A stretch of DNA of 64,000 bases, taken from Myxococcus fulvus. Its GTDB lineage: Bacteria > Myxococcota > Myxococcia > Myxococcales > Myxococcaceae. The notes beneath the pieces were generated by a model. That model did no database searches and was not told the DNA's origin. It saw nothing but the letters and a program-made list of their open reading frames with translations. Position numbers and translations under genes: made by a program. How positions within the stretch are numbered: the stretch's first letter is position 1; each line of letters begins with the position of its first letter. Shown here one piece after another: positions 35,053-42,917 of this stretch. Location: positions 682,001 to 746,000 of the forward strand of contig NZ_FOIB01000002.1 in assembly GCF_900111765.1 (NCBI RefSeq), read 5' to 3'.

Positions 35053-38000
35053 ATGTCGGACACGCGCGCGGCAATGAGAGAGTTTCGCTTCCTCGACGAG
35101 AAGCGAAAGCTGGGAAGCCTGTCTCCCGTGGAGGAGGCTCGCTGGGGTGAGCTGCGTGGTCTCCTCGGCATCCAGGATGCGCCCGCCGACGCCTCCGCGT
35201 GGCAGCAGCCGGAGGCCGCGCCCCAGGGCTACTACGGCGCGGATGGCCAGTGGTACGCCTACCCCGCCGGCTACGACCCCAACCAGGCCTATGCCCAGCA
35301 GGCCCAGGGCTACTACGGCGCGGATGGCCAGTGGTACGCCTACCCCGCCGGCTACGACCCCAATCAGGCCCAGGGCTACTACGGCGCGGATGGCCAGTGG
35401 TACGCCTACCCCGCCGGCTACGACCCGAACCAGGCCTACGCGCAGCAGGGGTACGACCCGAACCAGGCCTACCCGCAGCAGCCCTACGATCCGAACCAGG
35501 CCTACGCGGGCTACCCCCAGCAGGGCTACGACCCGAACCAGGCCTACGACCCGAATCAGGCCTACGCGCAGCAGGGGTACGATCCGAACCAGGCCTACGC
35601 GCAGCAGCAGGGGTACGATCCGAACCAGGCCTATGGGCAGCAGGGTTACGACCCGAACCAGGGCTGGCCTGAACAGACCGGGCAGGACCCCGCGTCCGCC
35701 CAGGACCCGAGCGCCTACGCGCCGCAGCCCGCCGCCGAGCCGGAGAACCTGCACCTCAGCTCGGACGACATCGACATCCCGGCGCTGAGCGAGCCCGCGC
35801 CGTGGATGGCGCCCGCCGCGACGGCCGAGGTCAGTGCGCCCGTCTCCGAGTCCGCCTCGTTCGAGGATGTGCTGGAGGTCTCCGAGACGGAGGTCGCGTC
35901 GGCGGACGCGCAGGACTTCGAGGCGGCGACGCCCGTGGAGGTGCCGACGAGCGCCGAGGATGACTTCAGCGCGCTGGGTGGCGCCGAGGAGCCCGCGGCC
36001 GCCGCGCATGAGCCCGAGTCTTCGCTCGAGTCGTCCTTCGCCGACCTCTCCCTGGAGGTCGAGACGACTCCGGACGTCACCGAGACGCCGGTGCTGGAGG
36101 CGCAGCCGGTCGAGGAGACCTCGCTCGCGTCCTCCGAGGTGGAGGTCCCCTCTTCCGAGGTCGAGCTGCTCGATGCCTCGGCGGAGAGCGAGCCGGTGCT
36201 CGCGGAGGACCACTCGTCGGCGCCCGTGGACGAGGCTTGGGCTTCGGCTCCGCTGGCGGTGGATCCACTGGAGTCCTCGCCGACGGAGGTCGCCGACGCG
36301 AACGACATCATCGATGTCGGCGCCATGGAGTCCGCCGAGCCCATCGCGCTCGACTCGGGTGATGTGGCGGAGGAGTTGGTGCTCGAGGCCACGGAGGTGA
36401 GCGACGCGGCGCCCTCCACCGTGGAGCTCTCGGGCGGGGACGTCGATGCGGGCACGGCCGCCGAGGAGATCTCGCTCGACGCCTCCGACGTCAGCGAGGT
36501 GTCCGCGTCCACGGGTGACACGGAGCCCGCGACGCAGCAGGTGCCCACGCTGGAGGCGACGGACGCCGAGGTGTGGATGGCCTCCACGGCCACGCAGGCG
36601 ACCTCGGGCGAGGACGGAGCCTCCGAGGTCGAGTCGCCCACGTTCGACGTCGCGGAGGTCGGAGCGGAGGCGGTCTCGACGACACCGCTGCCCTTCAGCT
36701 CGAGCACGGTTCCCTCGCTGGAGCTCCGCTCCGTGCAGGTGGGACCCGACCTCCAGGCGGACACCATCGAGGTCGACACGGAGGCCGCGCCCGCCTCGCA
36801 GGATGCGTTCGACCTGAGCGGCAGCCCAGAGGAGGCCGTTCCTCTCGCGACCGCGGGAGACTTCCTGGAGCCTGGGCAGTTCACCGCCTCGGCGGAGCGA
36901 AGTCTGGACCTTCCGGCCTACGGCGGCACGGAGGAGGACTGGAGCACGCAGCCGAGCGAGCTGGAGCCGCTGGCCAGCAGCGCGGGCATGGCTTCACAGA
37001 CGGACGGCGCGGGGTGGTCCTCCGGCGAGACGTCGGCCGAGGGTGGTTCCGCGGAGTGGAGCGCGGCGGCGCAGGGCTCGGAGGTCATCGAGCTGCAGCC
37101 GGAGTGGGCTTCGGCCAACACCGAGGCCGCGCAGCCCACCTGGGACGCGACGGGTGAGCAGACGGCGGAGGCCGCATCGACCGAGTGGTCGACGTCCGAG
37201 GCACAGCCCGAGTGGAGCGCGCCGAGCGAAGGCGCCCCGACGGGAGAGCTCGCGGCGACCTCGTGGTCGGCGGGTGAGGCGGGAGCAGAGGCCACGGCGA
37301 CCGACGTCGCGGTGGATGCGAACTCGGCCACGTGGAGCGCGTCTGGGACGGAGCAGGCACACGACACGTCGGAGAACACCGCCGCGCAGGCAGAGTGGAG
37401 CGCCACGGAAGAGCTCTCTGTGGACGCCGTGCAGACGGATGAGTCCGCGCCCGTGATGGAGTCGCCTGGAGCGCAGCCTGAGTGGGCGGCGACCGAAGAG
37501 CTTCCCGCGGACGCCGTGCAGTCCGAATGGTCCGCGTCCTCGACGGAGGCTCCTGCCGCGCAGGCTGAGTGGGCCGCCACGGAAGAGCTTCCTGCGGACG
37601 CGGTGCAGGCCGAGTGGTCCGCCACGTCGACGGAGACTCCTGCCGCGCAGGCTGAGTGGGCCGCAGCGGAAGAGCTTCCCGCGGATGCTGTGCAGGCCGA
37701 GTGGTCCGCATCTTCGACGGAGACGCCTGCCGCGCAGCCTGAGTGGGCTGCTACAGAAGAGATTCCTGCCGATGCCGTGCAGACCGAGTGGTCTGCCACG
37801 TCGGCGGAGACTCCTGTCACGCAGGCAGAGTGGTCTGCCACGGAAGAGCTTCCCGCCGATGCCGTGCAGGCAGAGTGGTCTGCCACGTCGACGGAGACTC
37901 CTGCCGCCCAGCCCGAGTGGGCTGCCACAGAAGAGATTCCTGCCGATGCCGTGCAGACCGAGTGGTCTGCCACGTCGGCGGAGACTCCTGTCACGCAGGC

Positions 38001-41000
38001 AGAGTGGTCTGCCACGGAAGAGCTTCCCGCCGATGCCGTGCAGGCCGAGTGGTCCGCCACGTCGGCGGAGACTCCTGCCGCTCAGTCCGAGTGGGCCGCC
38101 ACCGAAGAGCTTCCCGCCGATGCCGTGCAGGCCGAGTGGTCCGCGTCCTCGACAGAGGCGACGGCTACTCAGCCCGAGTGGGCGACGACGCCGGAGATTG
38201 CCCCGGATGCCGTGCAGGCAGAGCCGTCCTCTTCTTCGACAGAGGTGACTTCCGCGCAGCCCGAGTGGGCCGCGGCGCCTGAGATTGCTCCGGACGCCGT
38301 GCAGACGGAGTGGACTGCTTCATCGTCGGAGACGCCTGCCGCGCAGGCTGACTGGGCTGCCGCGGAAGAGCTTCCTGCCGACGCCGTACAGGCCGAGTGG
38401 TCTTCGTCCACGTCGGAGACGCCTGCGGCGCAGGCTGACTGGGCCGCCACCGAAGAGCTCCCTGCCGACGCCGTGCAGGCCGAGTGGTCTTCGTCCACGT
38501 CGACGGAAACACCTGCTGCCCAGGCTGAGTGGACCGCCACGGAAGAGCTTCCCGCCGATGCCGTGCAGGCCGAGTGGGCTGCCACGTCGACGGAGACTCC
38601 TGCCACGCAGGCAGAGTGGTCTGCCACGGAAGAGCTTCCCGCCGATGCCGTGCAGGCAGAGTGGTCTGCCACGGAAGAGCCTCCCGCCGAAGCGGTGCAG
38701 GCCGAGTGGTCCGCCACGTCGACGGAGACGCCGGCTGCGCAGCCCGAGTGGGCCGCCACGGAAGAACTCCCCGCGGACGCGGTGCAGTCCGAGTGGTCCG
38801 CCACGTCGACGGAGACGCCGGCTGCGCAGCCCGAGTGGGCCGCCACGCCGGAGATTGCCCCGGACGCGGTGCAGACCGAGTGGTCCGCCGCCGAAGAACT
38901 TCCCGCGGATGCGGCGCAGACCGAGTGGTCTTCGTCCACGACAGAGGCTCCTGCCGCACAGGCTGAATGGGCCACCACCGAAGAGCTTCCCGCCGACGCC
39001 GTGCAGGGCGAGTGGGCTGCCACGTCGACGGAGGCTCCTGCCGCGCAAGCTGAGTGGGCTGCCACGGAAGAGCTTCCCGCCGATGCGGTGCAGGCCGAGT
39101 GGGCGGCCACGTCGACCGAGACGCCTGCGGCTCAGTCCGAGTGGGCCGCTGCGGAAGAGCTTCCCGCGGATGCCGTGCAGTCCGAGTGGGCCGCCACGTC
39201 GGCGGAGACGCCTGCAGCGCAGTCCGAGTGGGCCGCTGCGGAAGAGCTTCCCGCGGATGCCGTGCAGTCCGAGTGGTCCGCCACGTCGGCGGAGACGCCG
39301 GCCGCACAGCCTGAGTGGGCCGCTGCGGAAGAACTTCCTGCGGATGCCGTGCAGTCTGAATGGTCTTCGACGGAGACTCCTGCCGTGCAGCCCGAGTGGG
39401 CCGCCGCCGAAGAGCTCCCTGTCGATGCGGTGCAGGCCGAGTGGTCCGCATCTTCGACGGAGGCTCCTGCCGCGCAGCCCGAGTGGTCTGCCACCGAAGA
39501 GCTCCCTGCCGATGCCGTGCAGGCCGAGTGGTCCGCCACGTCGACCGAGGCTCCTGTTGCTCAGGCGGAATGGGCCGCGACGCCCGACGCAGCAGCGCAG
39601 ACCAACTGGTCCGCCACGTCGACCGAGACGCCTGCCACGCAGTCCGAGTGGGCCGCGACCGAAGAGCTTCCCGCGGATGCCGTGCAGTCCGAGTGGGCCT
39701 CCACGCCGGAGATTTCTCCAGACGCGGTGCAGACCGACTGGTCTGCCTCGTCGCCTGCCGCGCAGCCCGAGTGGGCCACCACCGAAGAGCTTCCCGCCGA
39801 TGCCGTGCAGGCCGAGTGGTCCGCGTCCTCGACAGAGGCGACTGCGGCACAGCCGGAGTGGTCCGCAGCGGAGGAACTCCCCGCCGACGCCGTGCAGACC
39901 GATTGGTCCGCCAACTCCACGGAGGCACCCTCCGCTCACTCGCAGTGGTCCGCGACGCCGGAGATTGCCGCGGACGCCGTGCAGACCGAGTGGTCCGCGT
40001 CGACCGCGGAGGCGCCCACCGCTCAGCCTGAATGGGCTGCCACCGAAGAGCTCCCTGCCGACGCCGTCCAGGCCGAATGGTCCTCGACGGAGACTCCCGC
40101 CCCCCAGCCCGAGTGGTCCGCCACCGAAGAGCTCCCGGCCGACGCCGTGCAGTCCGAGTGGTCCTCCGCCCAGGACTCGTCGACCTGGAACAACCCCGAA
40201 GCCGCGCAGCCCGAATGGTCCGCCACCGCAGAGCCGTCCAACGCGCAGGCCGAGTGGAGCGAGGCCCCGGTCGACGTGGAGCCGATGGTCGAGCTCTCCG
40301 CCTCCGAGCAGGTCCCGGCGGAGCCCATCCAGGCCGAGGACGTCTCCTGGGCCGAGGAGCCGCCCACCGCGCCCGCCTCCTCATGGCAGGCCCAGAACGG
40401 CCACGCGTTCGGCGCCCCCGTGACGGACCTCTCCGCCTCCGTCGAGGAAGAGGTCCCCGTCGAGCTCGAGCAGGAACAAGAGCAGGAGCTCGCCGAAATC
40501 GAGCTGGTGGAAGAGGCCCCCGAGCCCACGCCGACGCCCGCCACCGCCGTGGCCGCCGCCGCGATGAGCGCGGCCCTGCGCTCGCCCTACCCCGCGCCTC
40601 CCGCGCGAGCCACACCCATCGCCACGCCCTCCCTGGCCGCGAGCCCTCAGCCGCTCGCCGCCGTGAGGGAGCCGCTCTTCGCCGCCGCCGTGCCCCTGCA
40701 CGCCGACTCCATCACCTCGTTCATCGAGGGCGAACACCGCGTCATCATCCACACCGTGGAAGGCCAGGTGAAGCGCGGCACCATCCGCGACGCGGACCTG
40801 CTCGACGAGGTCATCTCCCTGGAGCAGCAGAGCGGCTTCGCCCCGGAGCAGATTCCCGGCAAGCGCGTGAAGGCCATCTTCTTCATGCTCCCCGCCGGCG
40901 CGCGTCAGCCCCAGGCCGAGGGCCAGAAGATTCGTGTCACCTTCAACGACGGCCGCCAGGTCGCGGGCTTCTCCCAGGACTTCAAGAGCACCACCCCGGG

Positions 41001-41088
41001 CTTCTTCGTCGTCCCCGCCGACCAGCGCACCAACACCGCGCGCATCTTCATCTACCGCTCCAGCGTGCAGGCCGTCGCCGAGGGCTGA
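35053..41088 (+). CDS. Giant disordered repeat protein (2011 aa) with C-terminal beta-barrel-like domain
   Basis: 2011 residues with no signal peptide or membrane helix. A short N-terminal helix (FRFLDEKRKLGSLSPVEEAR) leads into a Tyr/Gln/Pro-rich array (residues 58-210) with three copies of QGYYGADGQWYAYPAGY and many YDPNQAY units. A Ser/Glu/Ala acidic region (225-770) follows. Next comes a long array (about 780-1710) of alternating 14- and 15-residue units of the type AEWSATSTETPAAQ / PEWAATEELPADAVQ, some 34 units ending in DAVQ or close variants, each with an E-W pair. The last 125 residues (from about 1886) look folded, with two similar beta-rich halves (VIIHTVEGQVKRGTIRDADL; KIRVTFNDGRQVAGFSQDF), like the small domain (DUF6982-type) common in myxobacteria. 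Most of it must be disordered. Function unknown; a scaffold or spacer is inferred. Confidence 0.88.
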   Translation: MSDTRAAMREFRFLDEKRKLGSLSPVEEARWGELRGLLGIQDAPADASAWQQPEAAPQGYYGADGQWYAYPAGYDPNQAYAQQAQGYYGADGQWYAYPAGYDPNQAQGYYGADGQWYAYPAGYDPNQAYAQQGYDPNQAYPQQPYDPNQAYAGYPQQGYDPNQAYDPNQAYAQQGYDPNQAYAQQQGYDPNQAYGQQGYDPNQGWPEQTGQDPASAQDPSAYAPQPAAEPENLHLSSDDIDIPALSEPAPWMAPAATAEVSAPVSESASFEDVLEVSETEVASADAQDFEAATPVEVPTSAEDDFSALGGAEEPAAAAHEPESSLESSFADLSLEVETTPDVTETPVLEAQPVEETSLASSEVEVPSSEVELLDASAESEPVLAEDHSSAPVDEAWASAPLAVDPLESSPTEVADANDIIDVGAMESAEPIALDSGDVAEELVLEATEVSDAAPSTVELSGGDVDAGTAAEEISLDASDVSEVSASTGDTEPATQQVPTLEATDAEVWMASTATQATSGEDGASEVESPTFDVAEVGAEAVSTTPLPFSSSTVPSLELRSVQVGPDLQADTIEVDTEAAPASQDAFDLSGSPEEAVPLATAGDFLEPGQFTASAERSLDLPAYGGTEEDWSTQPSELEPLASSAGMASQTDGAGWSSGETSAEGGSAEWSAAAQGSEVIELQPEWASANTEAAQPTWDATGEQTAEAASTEWSTSEAQPEWSAPSEGAPTGELAATSWSAGEAGAEATATDVAVDANSATWSASGTEQAHDTSENTAAQAEWSATEELSVDAVQTDESAPVMESPGAQPEWAATEELPADAVQSEWSASSTEAPAAQAEWAATEELPADAVQAEWSATSTETPAAQAEWAAAEELPADAVQAEWSASSTETPAAQPEWAATEEIPADAVQTEWSATSAETPVTQAEWSATEELPADAVQAEWSATSTETPAAQPEWAATEEIPADAVQTEWSATSAETPVTQAEWSATEELPADAVQAEWSATSAETPAAQSEWAATEELPADAVQAEWSASSTEATATQPEWATTPEIAPDAVQAEPSSSSTEVTSAQPEWAAAPEIAPDAVQTEWTASSSETPAAQADWAAAEELPADAVQAEWSSSTSETPAAQADWAATEELPADAVQAEWSSSTSTETPAAQAEWTATEELPADAVQAEWAATSTETPATQAEWSATEELPADAVQAEWSATEEPPAEAVQAEWSATSTETPAAQPEWAATEELPADAVQSEWSATSTETPAAQPEWAATPEIAPDAVQTEWSAAEELPADAAQTEWSSSTTEAPAAQAEWATTEELPADAVQGEWAATSTEAPAAQAEWAATEELPADAVQAEWAATSTETPAAQSEWAAAEELPADAVQSEWAATSAETPAAQSEWAAAEELPADAVQSEWSATSAETPAAQPEWAAAEELPADAVQSEWSSTETPAVQPEWAAAEELPVDAVQAEWSASSTEAPAAQPEWSATEELPADAVQAEWSATSTEAPVAQAEWAATPDAAAQTNWSATSTETPATQSEWAATEELPADAVQSEWASTPEISPDAVQTDWSASSPAAQPEWATTEELPADAVQAEWSASSTEATAAQPEWSAAEELPADAVQTDWSANSTEAPSAHSQWSATPEIAADAVQTEWSASTAEAPTAQPEWAATEELPADAVQAEWSSTETPAPQPEWSATEELPADAVQSEWSSAQDSSTWNNPEAAQPEWSATAEPSNAQAEWSEAPVDVEPMVELSASEQVPAEPIQAEDVSWAEEPPTAPASSWQAQNGHAFGAPVTDLSASVEEEVPVELEQEQEQELAEIELVEEAPEPTPTPATAVAAAAMSAALRSPYPAPPARATPIATPSLAASPQPLAAVREPLFAAAVPLHADSITSFIEGEHRVIIHTVEGQVKRGTIRDADLLDEVISLEQQSGFAPEQIPGKRVKAIFFMLPAGARQPQAEGQKIRVTFNDGRQVAGFSQDFKSTTPGFFVVPADQRTNTARIFIYRSSVQAVAEG
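35224..35670 (+). repeat. YDPNQ / QGYYGADGQWYAYPAGY coding repeats
   Basis: Three copies of a roughly 66-base unit start at 35224, 35305 and 35371 with near-identical DNA, followed by about ten shorter units encoding (Q)GYDPNQAYAQ up to 35670. The reading frame is preserved throughout. The composition (Tyr, Gln, Pro, Gly, Asn) is prion-like or mussel-foot-like. Confidence 0.85.
37390..40170 (+). repeat. 87-bp tandem repeat array coding for E-W/DAVQ units
   Basis: The basic unit is 87 bases (29 residues, AEWSATSTETPAAQ + PEWAATEELPADAVQ) repeated with substitutions and a few shorter or longer units; about 34 DAVQ-type ends are present. A two-unit block recurs at a distance of exactly 174 bases (GATTCCTGCC at 37761 and 37935), so part of the array was duplicated recently. 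The lack of stop codons in other frames gives long spurious open frames on both strands. Confidence 0.88.
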
Positions 41089-41113
41089 AGCCCTCCCACG
41101 AAGTCCACACCCC

Positions 41114-41142
41114 GAGGGGCCCCACCACCGTTGCGGCCCCTC
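41114..41142 (+). terminator. Intrinsic terminator of the repeat-protein gene
   Basis: GAGGGGCC (41114-41121) pairs with GGCCCCTC (41135-41142) across a 13-base loop and is followed by TTGCATTT. It lies 26 bases after the stop codon and is a convincing Rho-independent terminator. Confidence 0.65.
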
Positions 41143-41190
41143 TTGCATTTCCACGCGCGCCAACACGCGGCGCCCACGGGAAGAAACGAA

Positions 41191-41219
41191 GAAGGGCCCC
41201 CACACCGTGGAGGCCCTTC
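41191..41219 (-). terminator. Intrinsic terminator of the yceI-type gene
   Basis: GAAGGGCC (41191-41198) pairs with GGCCCTTC (41212-41219); an inner CAC/GTG stem extends it. On the minus strand it is followed by TTCGTTTCTTCC, a T-rich run, so it should end transcription from the minus-strand gene that stops at 41253. Confidence 0.65.
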
Positions 41220-41252
41220 ATTCACGTCAGTCGCTGTCGAGCGACGTGCGGA

Positions 41253-41867
41253 CTACTTCTTCGCGGGGGCGGCGGCGGGCGCCTTCTTCGTCAGGGACAG
41301 GTCCAGGTTCACGGTGACTTCCTCACCCACCGCCACGCCGCCCGTCTCCAGCGCCGTGTTGTAGGTCAGGCCGAAGTCCTTGCGGTTCAGCTTCGTCGTC
41401 GCGGCCACGCCCGTGCGGGTGTTGCCCCAGGGGTCCTTCGACTCCGCCGACGGGCCCGTGACGTCCAGGACGACCGGCTTGGTGACGCCGTGCATGGTCA
41501 GGTTGCCGGTGACCTTCAGCTTGCCCTCGCCCGCCTTCTCCACCTTCGTCGACTTGAAGGTGATGGTGGGGAACTTCGCCGTGTCGAAGAAGTCCGGCGC
41601 CTTCAGGTGCTCGTCGCGCTTGGCGTTGCCCGTGTTCACCGTCGCCGCGTCGAGCGTGGCCTCCACGGTGGACTTGGTGACGTCCTTCTCGTCCAGGTTC
41701 ACCGCGCCCTGCTTGATGTTGAACGAGCCCGTCACGTTCGACACCATCATGTGCTTCACGGTGAAGCCCGCGCTGGAGTGGGCCGGGTCCACGTCCCACG
41801 TGGCGGCAAAGGCGAGGGACGGCAGGGCCACCAGCAGGGCAATCGCGCTCTTCAGGGTCGTCTTCAT
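41253..41867 (-). CDS. YceI-family periplasmic lipocalin-like protein
   Basis: 204 residues with a Sec signal peptide (ALLVALPSLAFAA, cleavage near residue 22). The family signature is clear: WDVDPAHSSAGFTVKHMMVSNVTGSF near the N-terminus, then VEATLDAATVNTGNAKRDEHLKAPDFFD, GNLTMHGVTKPV and DFGLTYN. YceI proteins form a small beta-barrel that binds polyprenoid lipids in the periplasm. The Lys/Ala-rich tail is non-conserved. It is downstream of the DODA-like gene (33 bases), probably co-transcribed; a ribosome-binding site GGAG lies upstream of the ATG. Confidence 0.93.
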   Translation of the reverse strand: MKTTLKSAIALLVALPSLAFAATWDVDPAHSSAGFTVKHMMVSNVTGSFNIKQGAVNLDEKDVTKSTVEATLDAATVNTGNAKRDEHLKAPDFFDTAKFPTITFKSTKVEKAGEGKLKVTGNLTMHGVTKPVVLDVTGPSAESKDPWGNTRTGVAATTKLNRKDFGLTYNTALETGGVAVGEEVTVNLDLSLTKKAPAAAPAKK

Positions 41868-41900
41868 AGGGGTGTGCTCCTCAAATGATGAACTGCGGGT

Positions 41901-42776
41901 TCAGGCGCGCAGCGCGAAGCTGCGCATGGACAAGGTTCCGTGATGGAAGCCCTCGAACACGGGGGTGATGCGGTCTTCGGGGAGGGCAGCTCCGAGGACG
42001 AAGTACAGCGGCAACAAATGCTCGGCCCTTGGATGCGCGAGCGTCGCATTCGGTGCATCCAACCATGATTGAAGCCCCGTGAAGTCGCGCGCCTCCAACT
42101 TGTTCGCGACCCACGTGTCGAACGACTGCGCCCACGGCTCCGGGGACGCATCCTTCTGACGGAAATTCACCCGGCGAAGGTTGTGGACGATGCCACCACT
42201 GCCCATCAACAGCACGCCTTCCTGACGCAGCGGCCGCAGCACCTCGCCCATCCTCGCGATGTCCGCCGCGCTCGCGCCCAACGGCATCGACACCTGCACC
42301 ACCGGCAACGTCGCGCGTGGAAACGTGTGGAGCAGCGGTACCCACGCGCCATGGTCCAACCCGCGCTCGCCATCCGCGACGGCCCTCAGGCCCGCGGAGT
42401 TCAACCGGCCCACCACGTCCGTGGCCAGTGAGGGCGCGCCCGGCGCCGCGTAGCGCAGTTGGTACAGCGCGTTTGGAAAACCGTGGAAGTCATAGACGAG
42501 CGGCGGCCGCTCGCTGGTGGTGACGCGCACCTCGCCGGGCGTCTCCCAGTGCGCGGAGACGACGACGAGCGCCTTCGCCGTGGACACGCCCTCACCGAAG
42601 CTCTTGAGCGCCCGCGGGTACGCGTCCGTGTCCAGCGCCACCATCGGCGAGCCGTGGGAGACGAAGAGCGCGGGAGCCTTCGCCTGTCCGCTCGCGGAGC
42701 CCGTGCCCAGGGCGCCCGCCACCCCGGCCGCCGCCATGCCCTGCAGCACTCCTCGCCTGTCCAAGCCGCCTCCCAT
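41901..42776 (-). CDS. DODA-type (class III) extradiol ring-cleavage dioxygenase, exported
   Basis: 291 residues from ATG 42776. The start GGGLDRRGVLQG plus a hydrophobic stretch resembles a Tat-type signal. The catalytic domain is that of the 4,5-DOPA dioxygenase/YgiD (LigB) family: FVSHGSPMVAL with the first metal His, VVVSAHWET, GERGLDHGAWVPL and MGSGGIVHNLR, then HxxxLxPLYFVLG near the C-terminus. These enzymes open catechol rings using non-haem iron or zinc. ATG at 42740 is an alternative that would fit the sigma54-type promoter better and still keep most of the hydrophobic signal. Divergent from a XylR/DmpR-like activator, which fits aromatic-compound control. Confidence 0.88.
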   Translation of the reverse strand: MGGGLDRRGVLQGMAAAGVAGALGTGSASGQAKAPALFVSHGSPMVALDTDAYPRALKSFGEGVSTAKALVVVSAHWETPGEVRVTTSERPPLVYDFHGFPNALYQLRYAAPGAPSLATDVVGRLNSAGLRAVADGERGLDHGAWVPLLHTFPRATLPVVQVSMPLGASAADIARMGEVLRPLRQEGVLLMGSGGIVHNLRRVNFRQKDASPEPWAQSFDTWVANKLEARDFTGLQSWLDAPNATLAHPRAEHLLPLYFVLGAALPEDRITPVFEGFHHGTLSMRSFALRA

Positions 42777-42792
42777 GATGGCGCCTTCTACT

Positions 42793-42807
42793 GCAACCCC
42801 AGGACCA
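42793..42807 (-). promoter_or_regulatory. Candidate sigma54 promoter for the dioxygenase-yceI operon
   Basis: On the minus strand the sequence is TGGTCCTGGGGTTGC, followed by A: TGG and TTGC at exact -24/-12 spacing. Transcription would start near 42781. That is just before the ATG at 42776 (and after its AGAAGG site), but 41 bases before the ATG at 42740, which itself follows GGAG. A divergent sigma54-activator gene starts 111 bases away. Confidence 0.45.
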
Positions 42808-42917
42808 ACATCCCCGGGATTCCAACCCCCTGAAATGACTCCCACCCCACAACCTGTCGTGCAGGAAACATCTCAAAACGATAGAGAGAGGCATCACTTT
42901 GGAAGGAGCGGGACACC

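Noticed and set aside
38165-40615. Long open frames on the minus strand and other frames of the repeat region (816 and 712 codons)
   Set aside because: They result from the 87-base repeat having no stop codons in other frames; their proteins are Arg/Pro- or Cys/Ser-rich low complexity and the plus-strand frame has the sensible composition, start and terminator.
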